64,000 nucleotides of DNA from Kiloniellaceae bacterium (GTDB taxonomy: Bacteria > Pseudomonadota > Alphaproteobacteria > Kiloniellales > J153): positions 58,337 to 122,336 of the forward strand of contig JAJFGL010000019.1 in assembly GCA_021776135.1 (NCBI GenBank). The letters run 5' to 3'. The notes below the pieces were generated by a model. It did no database searches, had not been told where the DNA came from, and saw nothing but the letters and a program-made list of their open reading frames with translations. The number at the start of each line of letters is the position of its first letter. Within the stretch, counting starts at the first letter, position 1. Of this stretch, positions 26,078 through 35,223 are shown one piece after another. The translations under genes were made by a program, and so were the position numbers.

Positions 26078-27673
26078 TTAGATACCGGCCGCCGGGCCTT
26101 CGCCCTGACCGGCATCGTTTTGAGCCGCCTCGCCCTCCGCCGCTTGCGGGTCCGCTGGGGGAGCCTCTTCGTCGTCGAACCAATGCGCGCGGGCGGCCAT
26201 GATAACGGCATCCGGATCGGCGATGCCGGCAGCCAGATCGCCGAGCATTTCAACCAATTCGTCGCTGGCCAGATCGCCCAGGTCGTCGAGAGTCTTGATT
26301 TCGCACTCGCCCAGCTTGACCACGATCTGGGGCGTCAGCCCAGGTAGTGCCGCCAAGTCGTCGGTCACCTCCAGTTCCTTCCGGCGCGACTCGTTCTTGC
26401 GGTCGAGCTCCGTCAGGTAATTGCGCGCCCGCGCCCGCAGCTCCTCGGCGACTTCATCGTCGAAGCCTTCGATGGCGGCCAGTTCCGCGACCGGCACGAA
26501 GGCAACCTGCTCCAGCGATCCGAATCCTTCCGCGACCAACAGGTGGGCGATCACGTCATCGACGTCCAGGGCCTCGATGAAGAGTTCCGAGCGCTGCTGC
26601 ATTTCTTCCTGCCGCCGGCGGGATTCCTCTTCCTCGGTCATGATATCGATATCCCAGCCGGTCAGCATGGAGGCCAGGCGCACGTTTTGGCCGCGGCGCC
26701 CTATGGCGAGGGAAAGCTGCTCGTCCGGGACCACGACCTCAATCCGGTTTTCTTCTTCGTCGAGCACCACCTTGGTGACTTCCGCCGGGGCCAAGGCATT
26801 GACCACAAAGGTGGCGGTGTCGCTGGACCAGGGAATGATATCGATCTTTTCGCCCTGCAGTTCGCTGACCACCGCCTGAACCCGGCTGCCGCGCATGCCG
26901 ACGCAGGCGCCGACCGGATCGATGGAGGAATCGTGGGAAATAACCCCGATTTTCGCGCGGCTTCCCGGATCGCGGGCGACCGATTTGATTTCGATTATGC
27001 TGTCGTAAATCTCGGGCACTTCCTGCGCGAACAGCTTGGCCATGAATTGCGGATGGCTGCGCGACACGAAGATTTGCGGGCCGCGCTGTTCCTCGCGCAC
27101 GTCGTAGATATAGGCGCGCACCCTATCCCCGGTGCGGAAGGATTCGCGCGGCAGGGATTCGTCGCGGCGCATCATGGCTTCGGCGCGGCCGAGTTCGATG
27201 GTTACGTTACCGAATTCGTTTCGCTTGACGATGCCGTTGACGACTTCGCCGGCGCGATCCTTGTATTCGCGGAACTGGCGCTGGCGTTCAGCCTCGCGAA
27301 CCTTTTGCACGATGACCTGTTTCGCGGTCTGGGCCGCGATCCGGCCCAAGTCGATAGGCGGCAGATCGTCGACGATGAATTGGCCCACTTCGATCTCCGG
27401 CTCGCTGGCCCGCGCGTCGGCGACGGTTATCTGGGTTATTTCGTTTTCGATTTCGTCGGCGACCTCGCGGTAACGCTTCAAGCGCACCTCGCCGGTCCGG
27501 CGGTCGATCTCGGCGCGAATGTCGTGTTCGGTGCCGTACTTCGCGCGCCCGGCCTTGGAGATCGCCTGTTCCATGGCCTCGAGCACTTCCTCGCGCTCAA
27601 TGCTCTTTTCGCGGGCCACGGCATCGGCCACCTGCAACAACTCGGTCCGGGAGGACAGGGCGATCGGTTCCAT
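26078..27673 (-). CDS. nusA: Transcription termination/antitermination factor NusA
   Basis: NusA binds RNA polymerase and modulates pausing, termination and antitermination. The 531-residue protein has an N-terminal domain ([26 protein letters not shown]), an S1 domain (about 135-200), two KH domains ([18 protein letters not shown] and [13 protein letters not shown]) and two C-terminal helix-hairpin-helix repeats ([21 protein letters not shown] and [23 protein letters not shown]). The tail is acidic. It lies 20 bases after rimP. Confidence 0.97.
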   Translation of the reverse strand: MEPIALSSRTELLQVADAVAREKSIEREEVLEAMEQAISKAGRAKYGTEHDIRAEIDRRTGEVRLKRYREVADEIENEITQITVADARASEPEIEVGQFIVDDLPPIDLGRIAAQTAKQVIVQKVREAERQRQFREYKDRAGEVVNGIVKRNEFGNVTIELGRAEAMMRRDESLPRESFRTGDRVRAYIYDVREEQRGPQIFVSRSHPQFMAKLFAQEVPEIYDSIIEIKSVARDPGSRAKIGVISHDSSIDPVGACVGMRGSRVQAVVSELQGEKIDIIPWSSDTATFVVNALAPAEVTKVVLDEEENRIEVVVPDEQLSLAIGRRGQNVRLASMLTGWDIDIMTEEEESRRRQEEMQQRSELFIEALDVDDVIAHLLVAEGFGSLEQVAFVPVAELAAIEGFDDEVAEELRARARNYLTELDRKNESRRKELEVTDDLAALPGLTPQIVVKLGECEIKTLDDLGDLASDELVEMLGDLAAGIADPDAVIMAARAHWFDDEEAPPADPQAAEGEAAQNDAGQGEGPAAGI

Positions 27674-27693
27674 CGTTTATTCTATTCCTTGCG

Positions 27694-28257
27694 TCACGTC
27701 TGAAGTTGATCTTGCGCCACGCGGGCCGCGGCAAGTAAGTCGTCGGTCAGCACCAGCTTGGCTTTCGCGAGAAGGCGGAACGGCACCTCGATTTCGCCCT
27801 GGTCGAACGCCAGGCGAACGTTTTCACCCGCGATCCCGAGCAGACGGCCGCGCCAGCGCCGCCGCCCCTCAACGGACAAGCTGGTCTCCAGCTTAGCTTC
27901 ATGGCCAGCGAAACGGGCGAAATCCGCCAAGCGCGTCAAGGGCCGGTCCAGACCCGGCGAAGAAACCTCCAGGTCGTAAGAATCGGCGATTGGATCCTCG
28001 ACCTCGAGAACCGCGCTGACGGCGCGGCTGATCCGGGCGCAATCCTCGACCTGCATGGCCGCGCCGTCGCGCCGTTCCGCCATGATCTGAAGGCGCACGC
28101 GGCGGTCGCCCAACAACAGTACCCGCACGATGTCATAGTCCATCGCCTCCAGGGTGCCGGCGATCAGACGTTCGACTTCGGCGGCCTTGCCCTCGCTGGT
28201 CTTGGCCAGCACGGGCGCCGCGCTCTCGCTAGCTTGCGGCAACTCGTGGCCCTCCAC
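27694..28257 (-). CDS. rimP: Ribosome maturation factor RimP
   Basis: RimP assists assembly of the 30S head; with the start used it has 187 residues. Typical segments are TLEAMDYDIVRVLLLGDRRVRLQIMAE, YDLEVSSPGLDRPLTRLADFARFAGHEAKL and a C-terminal SH3-like part (RWRGRLLGIAGENVRLAF). The GTG at 28257 is chosen because AAGGA lies seven bases upstream and because a longer frame (to 28350) would run through an intrinsic terminator. It heads the nusA-infB operon. Confidence 0.92.
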   Translation of the reverse strand: MEGHELPQASESAAPVLAKTSEGKAAEVERLIAGTLEAMDYDIVRVLLLGDRRVRLQIMAERRDGAAMQVEDCARISRAVSAVLEVEDPIADSYDLEVSSPGLDRPLTRLADFARFAGHEAKLETSLSVEGRRRWRGRLLGIAGENVRLAFDQGEIEVPFRLLAKAKLVLTDDLLAAARVAQDQLQT

Positions 28258-28285
28258 GGCCCGGTCCTTGGCGGGGACCTTCAAG

Positions 28286-28314
28286 AAAATAAAAAGGCGG
28301 GCCAGAGGCCCGCC
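28286..28314 (-). terminator. Intrinsic terminator/attenuator in the rimP leader
   Basis: On the minus strand GGCGGGCC-TCT-GGCCCGCC (28296-28314) is followed by TTTTTATTTTC (28286-28295 region). The hairpin ends only about 28 bases before the rimP start, too close for a full promoter to follow it. It ends trmB transcripts and may act as an attenuator for rimP-nusA. Confidence 0.85.
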
Positions 28315-28403
28315 GCTTCGGCGACCCGACGAGCACCTGCACTCCGGCACTACGTCTTTTATTCGCGAAGGGACTTTAACGCCGGATATGCGCAGCCCGC
28401 AAG

Positions 28404-28451
28404 GGTTTTCTCACGGCCGCCGCCGGTGGTTTTCTCAAGGCCGCCGCCGGT
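28404..28451. repeat. 24-bp tandem duplication at the trmB 3' end
   Basis: Two adjacent 24-base copies (28404-28427 and 28428-28451) differ at one position; each begins GGTTTTCTCA. The trmB stop codon lies in the second copy on the plus-strand coordinate, so the duplication repeats the end of the gene. Confidence 0.85.
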
Positions 28452-29157
28452 AACGCAGGTAGACCGGGGGCCGGTCCTGGGCCAGGGCCTTGGCTTCATA
28501 GCGTGTCGGCGGCCAATCTTCCGGCCGGCTTCGCCAATCGGCGGGCCCGCGCGCCAGCCACTCGAAACCGGGATGGATCCGCAGATGTTCCAGTATCCAG
28601 GCGGCATAGTCCATGTGGTCGGTGGCCAGGCGCAGTTCCGCGCCGCCGCGCATGAGACCGGCCAGGATATCGAGAGTTTCGCGGCAAACGATACGGCGCT
28701 TGTGATGCCGTTTCTTGGGCCAGGGATCGGGGAACAAGATAAACACCCGGTCCAGGGATTCCAGCGGCAAGGCCGCGAGCAAATCGCGGGCGTCGCCTTG
28801 GTACAGGCGGACATTTCGGAGCCCGGCATCCTTCACCCGGCGCAGCATCCGGGCCAGGCCTTGGGTAAAGTAGTCGGCACCCAAGAGTTTGGCGCCCGGC
28901 TGCCGTTCGGCCTGCCAAGCCAGATGCTCGCCAGCCCCAAAACCGATCTCCAGCCAGACCGGTCTGTCTTGTTGCTTGAGTCCTGAAGCGAAAAGCCGAC
29001 CGAGGTCCAGAGTCTCGCCGTGCGGGGGCAGATCTATTTCGATCTCGGGCAGCAGGGTTTCGAGCAGCGCCCGGGCCCCGGCACGTAACGGCCGGCCGGC
29101 CTGGCGGCCATGGAACGCGCGTTTAGGCCGTTCAGGGGCGGGAATTGTTTTGCTCAG
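28435..29157 (-). CDS. trmB: tRNA (guanine(46)-N7)-methyltransferase with CTG start
   Basis: TrmB makes m7G46 in the tRNA variable loop using SAM. Motif I is [15 protein letters not shown], then [13 protein letters not shown] and the family signature [14 protein letters not shown], with [15 protein letters not shown] later. No ATG, GTG or TTG occurs in frame before motif I; the first is a TTG at 28884, which would cut off the SAM site. The open frame reaches back to a CTG at 29157 that overlaps the metK stop (CTGA). With this start the protein has 240 residues, normal for TrmB, and opens [19 protein letters not shown]. The non-standard start is inferred; a sequencing error is the alternative. 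Confidence 0.85.
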   Translation of the reverse strand: MSKTIPAPERPKRAFHGRQAGRPLRAGARALLETLLPEIEIDLPPHGETLDLGRLFASGLKQQDRPVWLEIGFGAGEHLAWQAERQPGAKLLGADYFTQGLARMLRRVKDAGLRNVRLYQGDARDLLAALPLESLDRVFILFPDPWPKKRHHKRRIVCRETLDILAGLMRGGAELRLATDHMDYAAWILEHLRIHPGFEWLARGPADWRSRPEDWPPTRYEAKALAQDRPPVYLRYRRRP

Positions 29158-30326
29158 CCGTTGAACTTGGACTTGAGTTCATCGGCGAGGTCGAGGCGCT
29201 CCCACGAGAAACCGCCGTCCGGCTCCACCGCCCGGCCGAAATGCCCGTAAGCGGCGGTGCGCGCGTAAATCGGCCGGCTTAGGTTCAGGCACTCGCGAAT
29301 GCCGCGCGGGCTAAGATCGACCATGTCCTGCAAGGCCGCGGCCAGCTGCTGCTCATCGACCCGGCCGGTCCCATGGGTGTGGACGAAAATCGACAGGGGC
29401 TTCGACACGCCAATGGCATAGGATAACTGCAGGGTGCAGCTCGTCGCCAAGCCGGCGCCGACCACGTTCTTGGCCAGATAGCGCGCGGCATAAGCCGCTG
29501 AGCGATCGACCTTGGTCGGATCCTTGCCCGAAAACGCGCCGCCGCCATGGGGCGCCGCGCCGCCATAGGTATCGACGATAATCTTACGGCCGGTCAAACC
29601 GGCATCCCCGTCGGGTCCGCCGATCACGAAGCGGCCCGTGGGATTGACGTAAAAATCCTCATCCGCGCACATCCAGCCCTCGGGCAGCACATCGACTACA
29701 TGGGGACGCACGATTTCCCGTATAGCGTCGGTGTCCAAGTCTTCCGCGTGTTGGGTCGACACCACGATTGAGGCCGCGCGCACCGGCCTGCCATTGGCAT
29801 ATTCCAAGGTCACCTGGCTTTTGGAATCCGGCCCCAAGCCGGGCTCGGCCCCCGAATGGCGCGCATCGGCCAGGGAATGCAGGATGCTGTGCGCTAGGTG
29901 TATGGGCGCCGGCATAAGGTGTTCGGTCTCGTCGCAGGCATAGCCGAACATGATCCCCTGGTCGCCCGCGCCTTCGTCCTTGTTGCCGGCCGCGTCCACG
30001 CCCTGGGCGATATCGGCCGATTGTTCGTGGATATAGTTTTCCAGGATCAAACGCTCCCAGTGGAAGCCTTCCTGCTCGTATCCGATATCCTTGACCGCGT
30101 GGCGGACGACCTGCTCGATCAATTCGGGCGTCACCTCATCCGGGCCCCGCACCTCGCCCGCCAGCACGACCCGATTGGTCGTGGCCAAGGTCTCGACCGC
30201 GACCCGCGACTGCGGATCGCGCGCCAGGAAGGTGTCCACGATGGCGTCGGAGATTCGGTCGCAAACCTTGTCGGGATGGCCTTCTGAGACCGATTCGCTG
30301 GTGAAGAGATAGTTGTTTTTGCTCAA
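29154..30326 (-). CDS. metK: S-adenosylmethionine synthetase
   Basis: MetK makes SAM from methionine and ATP; 390 residues with the start used. Motifs: [40 protein letters not shown], the ATP-site [20 protein letters not shown]-type [24 protein letters not shown] and [17 protein letters not shown]. The TTG at 30326 is chosen because GGAGAGGG (30335-30342) lies eight bases upstream; a TTG at 30344 would be inside that ribosome-binding site. Its product is the cofactor for the downstream, overlapping trmB. Confidence 0.95.
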   Translation of the reverse strand: MSKNNYLFTSESVSEGHPDKVCDRISDAIVDTFLARDPQSRVAVETLATTNRVVLAGEVRGPDEVTPELIEQVVRHAVKDIGYEQEGFHWERLILENYIHEQSADIAQGVDAAGNKDEGAGDQGIMFGYACDETEHLMPAPIHLAHSILHSLADARHSGAEPGLGPDSKSQVTLEYANGRPVRAASIVVSTQHAEDLDTDAIREIVRPHVVDVLPEGWMCADEDFYVNPTGRFVIGGPDGDAGLTGRKIIVDTYGGAAPHGGGAFSGKDPTKVDRSAAYAARYLAKNVVGAGLATSCTLQLSYAIGVSKPLSIFVHTHGTGRVDEQQLAAALQDMVDLSPRGIRECLNLSRPIYARTAAYGHFGRAVEPDGGFSWERLDLADELKSKFNG

Positions 30327-30397
30327 GATTCGATCCCTCTCCAAAGGCGGTTCGCGGTAATGCGCGAGACATCGCCATCAAGCCATGAATTGACCGG

Positions 30398-30453
30398 CCG
30401 CCGGGCAAAGACCACCCGGCGGGCATTTGTAAAGAACGGGGTTACAGCGTCAA
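30398..30453 (-). promoter_or_regulatory. metK promoter and leader hairpin
   Basis: On the minus strand TTGACG (30448-30453), a 16-base spacer and TACAAA (30426-30431) form a plausible promoter. Just downstream CCGCCGGG/CCCGGCGG (30398-30405 with 30415-30422) forms an 8-bp hairpin in the leader. The sequence does not match a SAM riboswitch that I can recognise. Confidence 0.45.
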
Positions 30454-30490
30454 GGATAAACCCATGTCCCGGACTAAGACTTGTCGCGGT

Positions 30491-30967
30491 TTATATTTCC
30501 TTAGCCGCCGCGTTGCCGAGCGCCTTGGTCATATCGAAGAGCTTTTTGCGGACCGAAGAATCTTTAATCTTATAGTAGGCCCTAACCAGTTCCAGGGTTT
30601 CACGCCGGGCCATGGGATCGGCCTCATAGCTGGCCCTGTCATCGGCGGCGCCCTGCGTGGAAAGCTCACCCCCACGCACCTGCGCGGGAGAGCGCGACGA
30701 GACGTTGTTGGGCATGTCTTCGAAAAAGAAACCCACGGGAACATCCAGAACCCGCGAAAGGTCGAACAAGCGGCTCGACCCTATCCGATTGGCGCCGCGT
30801 TCATACTTTTGCACCTGTTGAAACGTAAGGCCGATCGCCTCGCCAAGTTTTTCCTGGCTCAAACCAAGCAAGGTCCGGCGCAAACGAACGCGCGCGCCAA
30901 CATGAATGTCGACCGGATTTGGCCCACCGGATCCAGATCTTCCTCTGCGCTCATAACCGGGCGGCAT
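30491..30967 (-). CDS. XRE family helix-turn-helix regulator
   Basis: A 158-residue protein. An HTH_3 domain spans about residues 22-78 (VGARVRLRRTLLGLSQEKLGEAIGLTFQQVQKYERGANRIGSSRL), followed by FFFEDMP and a C-terminal helical region ending in ELVRAYYKIKDSSVRKKLFDMTKAL. It is the conserved alphaproteobacterial regulator found between lnt and metK. The ATG at 30967 is used, with AAAGGA upstream. A perfect palindrome lies about 36 bases upstream and is probably its own operator. Confidence 0.9.
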   Translation of the reverse strand: MPPGYERRGRSGSGGPNPVDIHVGARVRLRRTLLGLSQEKLGEAIGLTFQQVQKYERGANRIGSSRLFDLSRVLDVPVGFFFEDMPNNVSSRSPAQVRGGELSTQGAADDRASYEADPMARRETLELVRAYYKIKDSSVRKKLFDMTKALGNAAAKEI

Positions 30968-31002
30968 GGTTCCGTTTCCTTTCAATTAAATCCTCGTGTT
31001 TG

Positions 31003-31028
31003 GTTGTATACATACTATCGTATACAAC
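31003..31028 (-). promoter_or_regulatory. Operator palindrome upstream of the XRE regulator
   Basis: GTTGTATAC (31003-31011) and GTATACAAC (31020-31028) are perfect 9-bp arms separated by 8 bases, in an AT-rich region between lnt and the XRE gene. Autoregulation is inferred from position. Confidence 0.6.
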
Positions 31029-31081
31029 TTCAGGTGCAAAGATAAACCTCAGGACCTTGCCGTCAAGTTATCGGTTTTACG

Positions 31082-32677
31082 TCAGGGGAATTTTCTTCTC
31101 AATACGAAAGTCGCTACAGCGGTCCAGAACAACAGGAAAGCCACCGACCAATTCCCAATTCTGGCAAACAGCGGCATACTGGTCACGGGCCGCGGCAAGA
31201 CCGCATCGATAACGCCTATTTCGTTCAGGCCCAAGCGGGCGATCACGCGACCGTACCCATCGACTACGGCGCTGATCCCGGTATTGGCGGCCCGCACCAG
31301 GGGCAGGCCTTCCTCGACCGCGCGCAGGCGCGCGCTGGCGAAATGCTGATAGGGCCCCAGGCTGGTTCCAAACCAAGCGTCGTTCGTGACATTGAGCAGC
31401 CATGCGGGGCGCGGCCCCTCGGCCACCACCTGGCCGGGGAAAATGATCTCATAACACACCAGCGGGCTGGCCGCCGGCGCCCCGGGAATGGAAAAGAGGC
31501 CCAGGCCGGGGCCGGGGGTGAAGTCGATGTTTCCAGGCGCCAGTTTCTCGACCGGAAGAAACGAGCGGAAGGGCACGTACTCGCCAAAGGGAACAAGGTG
31601 ATGCTTATCGTAGGAAGCCAGGATCCGGCCGCGCGAATCCAGTGCCAAGATACTGTTCCATATCTGGGTTTGAGAACCGCGCGGGGCGCCGGTTATCAGG
31701 GCGCCGCCCGGCGGCACCGCCCGCGCGATCGTGCGCCGCAGCACGGCATCCCGGTCTAGCAGGAAAGGAACCGCGGTTTCCGGCCATATTACATGGGTTA
31801 TCTTTTCAAAGCCGCGGCCCAGAGTCAGACGCATTTGATTTTTGACATGTTCGCGGCGCAAAACCGGATCCCATTTCAGCGACTGCTGGATACTCGCCTG
31901 CACCAGGCGCAGCCGAATCCCCTCGACCGCGGACTCACCGGCGGCCGGCGCGGCGGCCAGACGCAAGGCGCCGCCCAGCCATAGGGCGGCCGGAAGCGCG
32001 AAGACCGCGGCCGCGAAGCCGAGCCGCCCGCGCCGAGCCCCGGAGCCCGCCTCGCCAAGCACCGCCGGCGCGGCGGCCGCCGCGACGCTCAGGAGCGAAA
32101 GAATCCAGACTCCGCCGAACGCGGCGACCTGCATCATCTCAGGCGAAAAACTCCAGGCCGTCCCCACCAGGTTCCAGGGAAAGCCCGTCAAAATCCAGGA
32201 CCGCAGCCATTCCACCGCCAACCAAGCCCCAGCCAAGGCGGCAACCCGCGCCGGGCCGCGGGCGCTCAAGGACCAAGCCAAGAGTACCGACAAGGCCGGA
32301 AAAATCGCCATGCCGCCTGCCAAGGCGCCTACCGCGACAGGCAGCAGGAACGCGAAGCGCTCGGCATCGACCAGAAACGCCAACCCGATCCAATAAAGGC
32401 CGCTCGCCATATGACCGAAACCGAAACTCCACCCCAGGGCGAGAGCCGCGCGCGGACGCCGGACGCCGGCGAGCAGCCAAAGCAGACCGGTAAAGGCGGG
32501 GACAAGCAGCGGAAAAAGATAAATCGGCGCGAAGGCGGCGGTCGTGCAAACGCCTAAGCCCATGGCCAGCAAGTGCCGGCGCCAGCCGCGCAAGGCGCCA
32601 ATGCCTTGGGCAAGACGGACAAGACCAGCCTGCCATCCGGTGATGGCGATCGCCGAGGCGATGGGTTCAGCTGTCAT
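31082..32677 (-). CDS. lnt: Apolipoprotein N-acyltransferase
   Basis: Lnt transfers the third acyl chain to the N-terminal cysteine of lipoproteins in the inner membrane. The 531-residue protein has an N-terminal multi-helix membrane region (about 1-215), then a nitrilase-fold domain with the Glu-Lys-Cys triad in VIWPETAVPF, SYDKHHLVPFGEYVPF and PLVCYEIIFPG, and a last hydrophobic helix (SVAFLLFWTAVATFVL). The ATG at 32677 is chosen. It overlaps the corC stop by 11 bases. Confidence 0.95.
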   Translation of the reverse strand: MTAEPIASAIAITGWQAGLVRLAQGIGALRGWRRHLLAMGLGVCTTAAFAPIYLFPLLVPAFTGLLWLLAGVRRPRAALALGWSFGFGHMASGLYWIGLAFLVDAERFAFLLPVAVGALAGGMAIFPALSVLLAWSLSARGPARVAALAGAWLAVEWLRSWILTGFPWNLVGTAWSFSPEMMQVAAFGGVWILSLLSVAAAAAPAVLGEAGSGARRGRLGFAAAVFALPAALWLGGALRLAAAPAAGESAVEGIRLRLVQASIQQSLKWDPVLRREHVKNQMRLTLGRGFEKITHVIWPETAVPFLLDRDAVLRRTIARAVPPGGALITGAPRGSQTQIWNSILALDSRGRILASYDKHHLVPFGEYVPFRSFLPVEKLAPGNIDFTPGPGLGLFSIPGAPAASPLVCYEIIFPGQVVAEGPRPAWLLNVTNDAWFGTSLGPYQHFASARLRAVEEGLPLVRAANTGISAVVDGYGRVIARLGLNEIGVIDAVLPRPVTSMPLFARIGNWSVAFLLFWTAVATFVLRRKFP

Positions 32678-33605
32678 CCTTGGCCGGATCGGGGTTTCGC
32701 GGCACATCGCGCAGCCGTAAGCGCTTGACGCGGCGCGGATCGGCTTCGAGAACTTCGAAGGTCATGCCGGAATGCGGGTGGCGGACCAATTCGCCGCGGG
32801 TCGGCACCCGGTCCGCCAGGTAGAACACCAAGCCCCCCAAGGTATCGATGTCTTCCTCGCGTTCCTCTTCGGACAGGACGGGACCGCAAAGCGTCTCGAA
32901 CTCCTCGATCTCGGCGCGGGCATCGGCGACGATCGAGCCGTCGGGCTGATCGACCAGTTTCGGGCCTTCGGCCACGTCGTGTTCGTCCTCGATTTCGCCG
33001 ACGATCTGCTCGACCAAATCCTCAATCGTAATCAGTCCGTCAATGCCGCCGAATTCATCGACGACGACCGCCAGATGCAAACGCGTCAGACGCATTTCCA
33101 ACATCAAATCCAGGGCCCGCATGGAAGGGGCGACAATCGAGATATCGCGTAGGACCTTGGCCAGATCGAAGCCGCCGGGTTTGCGGGTGAAGGGCAGAAC
33201 GTCCTTGATATGAACCAGACCCACGACATCGTCGAGATTCTCGCGGTAAACCGGCAAACGCGAATGCCCGCCACCGATTAAGGTGTCTAGAACTTCATCC
33301 ATGCCAGCCGCGATGTCGATCGAGACAATATCCGCCCGCGGCACCATGACGTCATAGGCCGTGAGATGGCGAAGCTTTAGCAGATTTGAAAGCAAAACCT
33401 TTTCATGGCTGCCAATGGGCCCGGCATGGTCTTGCTCGAGGGCTTGATCCTCGACGTCGACAATAATTTCCTCGATCGCCTCGCGTAACATGGAATCGCC
33501 GTTACGGGCGCCGAACAAGCCGCGCAGCCTATGCCACAGCCCCTGCAAGGAATATTCCACGTTCTCGATTCTGTCGCCGCTGCGCTGGCCCGGCACCTCG
33601 CTCAT
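32667..33605 (-). CDS. HlyC/CorC family protein with CBS domains
   Basis: A 312-residue soluble protein. Two CBS domains span about residues 70-190 (LTAYDVMVPRADIVSID..., then LHLAVVVDEFGGIDGLITIEDLVEQIVGEIEDEHD), and a CorC_HlyC transporter-associated domain follows (GGLVFYLADRVPTRGELVRHPHSGMTFEVLEADPRRVKRL). No DUF21 membrane domain is present. CorC-type proteins are linked to Mg2+/Co2+ efflux; the order ybeY-corC-lnt is conserved from alpha- to gammaproteobacteria. Overlaps ybeY by four bases. Confidence 0.92.
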   Translation of the reverse strand: MSEVPGQRSGDRIENVEYSLQGLWHRLRGLFGARNGDSMLREAIEEIIVDVEDQALEQDHAGPIGSHEKVLLSNLLKLRHLTAYDVMVPRADIVSIDIAAGMDEVLDTLIGGGHSRLPVYRENLDDVVGLVHIKDVLPFTRKPGGFDLAKVLRDISIVAPSMRALDLMLEMRLTRLHLAVVVDEFGGIDGLITIEDLVEQIVGEIEDEHDVAEGPKLVDQPDGSIVADARAEIEEFETLCGPVLSEEEREEDIDTLGGLVFYLADRVPTRGELVRHPHSGMTFEVLEADPRRVKRLRLRDVPRNPDPAKDDS

Positions 33606-34162
33606 GGCCTGCCACCGGCTTCTTCTAGGGCGGGAACATAGGGATCGGCGATGCCAAGGCCGGCGAGCACCCGTGCCTCCAGGCGCTCCATGCGATCCGC
33701 GTCGCTGGCCGCGCCGTGATCGTAGCCGAAAAGATGCAGCACGCCGTGCACGGTGAGGTGGCTGAGATGATCGCTTAGGGGCTTGGACTGCGCCTCGGCT
33801 TCGCGTTCCAGGGTTTCAAAGGCAAACACCACGTCGCCGAGAAGTTGGGGCCCGGTGTCGCTATGCGCCGTCGCGGGATCGGTTTCGCTGTCCCCGGCCG
33901 GAAAGGATAAAACGTTTGTGGGCTTGTCCTGGCCGCGAAAATCCCTGTTTAGCCGCCGCACCCGGGCATCGTTGGCAAGCAGGAAGCTGACCTCGAGGGA
34001 ACCGGATGCTTGCACGGTAATCAGCGCCGCGCGCGCCGCGCGCTCCACCACCGCCGCCGCATCGGGCAAGCCCGCGCGCCATAGCGGGCTGTGGCTGCGA
34101 ATCTCGATGGCGATCTTAGCGGCGTGCAAACTACTAGGTTCTGGGTCAGGGTCGTCGGTCAT
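33602..34162 (-). CDS. ybeY: Endoribonuclease YbeY
   Basis: YbeY is a metal-dependent RNase for 16S rRNA 3'-end maturation and ribosome quality control. At 186 residues it carries the zinc motif HLTVHGVLHLFGYDH (H-x3-H-x5-H) near residue 135 and the N-terminal FLLANDARVRRLNRDFRGQDKPTNVLSFP. An internal segment (about residues 95-115) is acidic and variable. It sits between phoH (17-base gap) and corC (overlap). Confidence 0.95.
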   Translation of the reverse strand: MTDDPDPEPSSLHAAKIAIEIRSHSPLWRAGLPDAAAVVERAARAALITVQASGSLEVSFLLANDARVRRLNRDFRGQDKPTNVLSFPAGDSETDPATAHSDTGPQLLGDVVFAFETLEREAEAQSKPLSDHLSHLTVHGVLHLFGYDHGAASDADRMERLEARVLAGLGIADPYVPALEEAGGRP

Positions 34163-34179
34163 TCTCGTTATCGCCGGTA

Positions 34180-35223
34180 TTAACCGCCGCTTCCATCCTT
34201 ATTCGGCTCACGCGCTTCGTAGGCCCGGACAATGCGCGTGACCAGGGAATGACGCATGACATCCCGGTTCGTGAAGCGCACGAAGGCCAGACCGTCCATA
34301 TGCGACAACAAATCGGTCGCGTCGCGAAGGCCGGAGCCTTGCTGAGCCGGCAGGTCCACTTGCGAAAGATCGCCGGTTACCACCATGCGGCTATTCTCGC
34401 CCAGGCGCGTTAAGAACATCTTCATTTGCACGGGCGTCGTGTTTTGCGCCTCATCCAGGATGACAAAGGAGTTGGCGAGCGTTCGGCCGCGCATGAAAGC
34501 CAACGGCGCGACCTCGATTTCGCCGTTCGATAGCCGGCCGATAACTTGTTGCGCGGGAAGCATGTCGTAGAGTGCATCGTAGAGCGGCCTAAGATAAGGG
34601 TCCACCTTCTCGCGCAAGTCGCCGGGCAGAAAACCCAGGCGTTCGCCCGCCTCCACCGCCGGGCGCGACAGGATTATGCGGTCAACCCGGCCTTCCTGCA
34701 GCAGCGACACGGCCATGGCCACCGCCAGATAGGTCTTCCCGGTGCCCGCCGGCCCGGTCGCGAAGACCAGCTCATAGCCGCGCAAGGCCCGGATATAGGC
34801 GGCCTGATTGGGCGATCGCGGCGAAATCGGGGCCTTTCGGGCCCGAATAACGATGTCGTCGGCATGGGGGTCTCCGGCTGACTTCCCACCGGCCACGGTC
34901 ATGGGCGCCTTGGCCGCCATGCGCGCGGCCGCGTCGATCTCGCCATCGCCGACTTCGAGTCCTTCGCGCAAACGCTCGTACAGGGCGATGAGGGCGAGTT
35001 CAGCGATATCGACGTCTTCGGGGGGTCCTGAAATCGATAAACAATCCCCGCGCGAGGCCAGGCGCACGCCAAGCAGTTGTTCGAGGCGCGCCAAATTCCG
35101 GTCGTGCTCGCCGAATAACAAGGGCTGCAAGGTATTGTCGTCGAAATGCAACTGCCGTGGGGCCGTTTCGGTTTCTACGCCGGCGCCATTTCTCTTCCGG
35201 GGCGTCTTTGAAACCGGCGTCAA
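34180..35223 (-). CDS. PhoH-like ATPase
   Basis: A 347-residue P-loop protein of the PhoH/YbeZ family. It has an N-terminal KH-like region ([21 protein letters not shown]), Walker [12 protein letters not shown] (about residue 157), the DEAQN Walker B in [23 protein letters not shown] and the sensor [15 protein letters not shown]. PhoH-like proteins partner with YbeY, encoded next door, in RNA metabolism. It overlaps miaB by four bases. Confidence 0.94.
   Translation of the reverse strand: MTPVSKTPRKRNGAGVETETAPRQLHFDDNTLQPLLFGEHDRNLARLEQLLGVRLASRGDCLSISGPPEDVDIAELALIALYERLREGLEVGDGEIDAAARMAAKAPMTVAGGKSAGDPHADDIVIRARKAPISPRSPNQAAYIRALRGYELVFATGPAGTGKTYLAVAMAVSLLQEGRVDRIILSRPAVEAGERLGFLPGDLREKVDPYLRPLYDALYDMLPAQQVIGRLSNGEIEVAPLAFMRGRTLANSFVILDEAQNTTPVQMKMFLTRLGENSRMVVTGDLSQVDLPAQQGSGLRDATDLLSHMDGLAFVRFTNRDVMRHSLVTRIVRAYEAREPNKDGSGG

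Noticed and set aside
26543..27703. 386-codon plus-strand frame
   Set aside because: Antisense to nusA.
27901..28986. 361-codon plus-strand frame
   Set aside because: Antisense to rimP and trmB and crosses an intrinsic terminator.
30345..30490. SAM riboswitch in the metK leader
   Set aside because: Only a simple hairpin and promoter are visible; I could not match a known SAM-II or SAM/SAH consensus.
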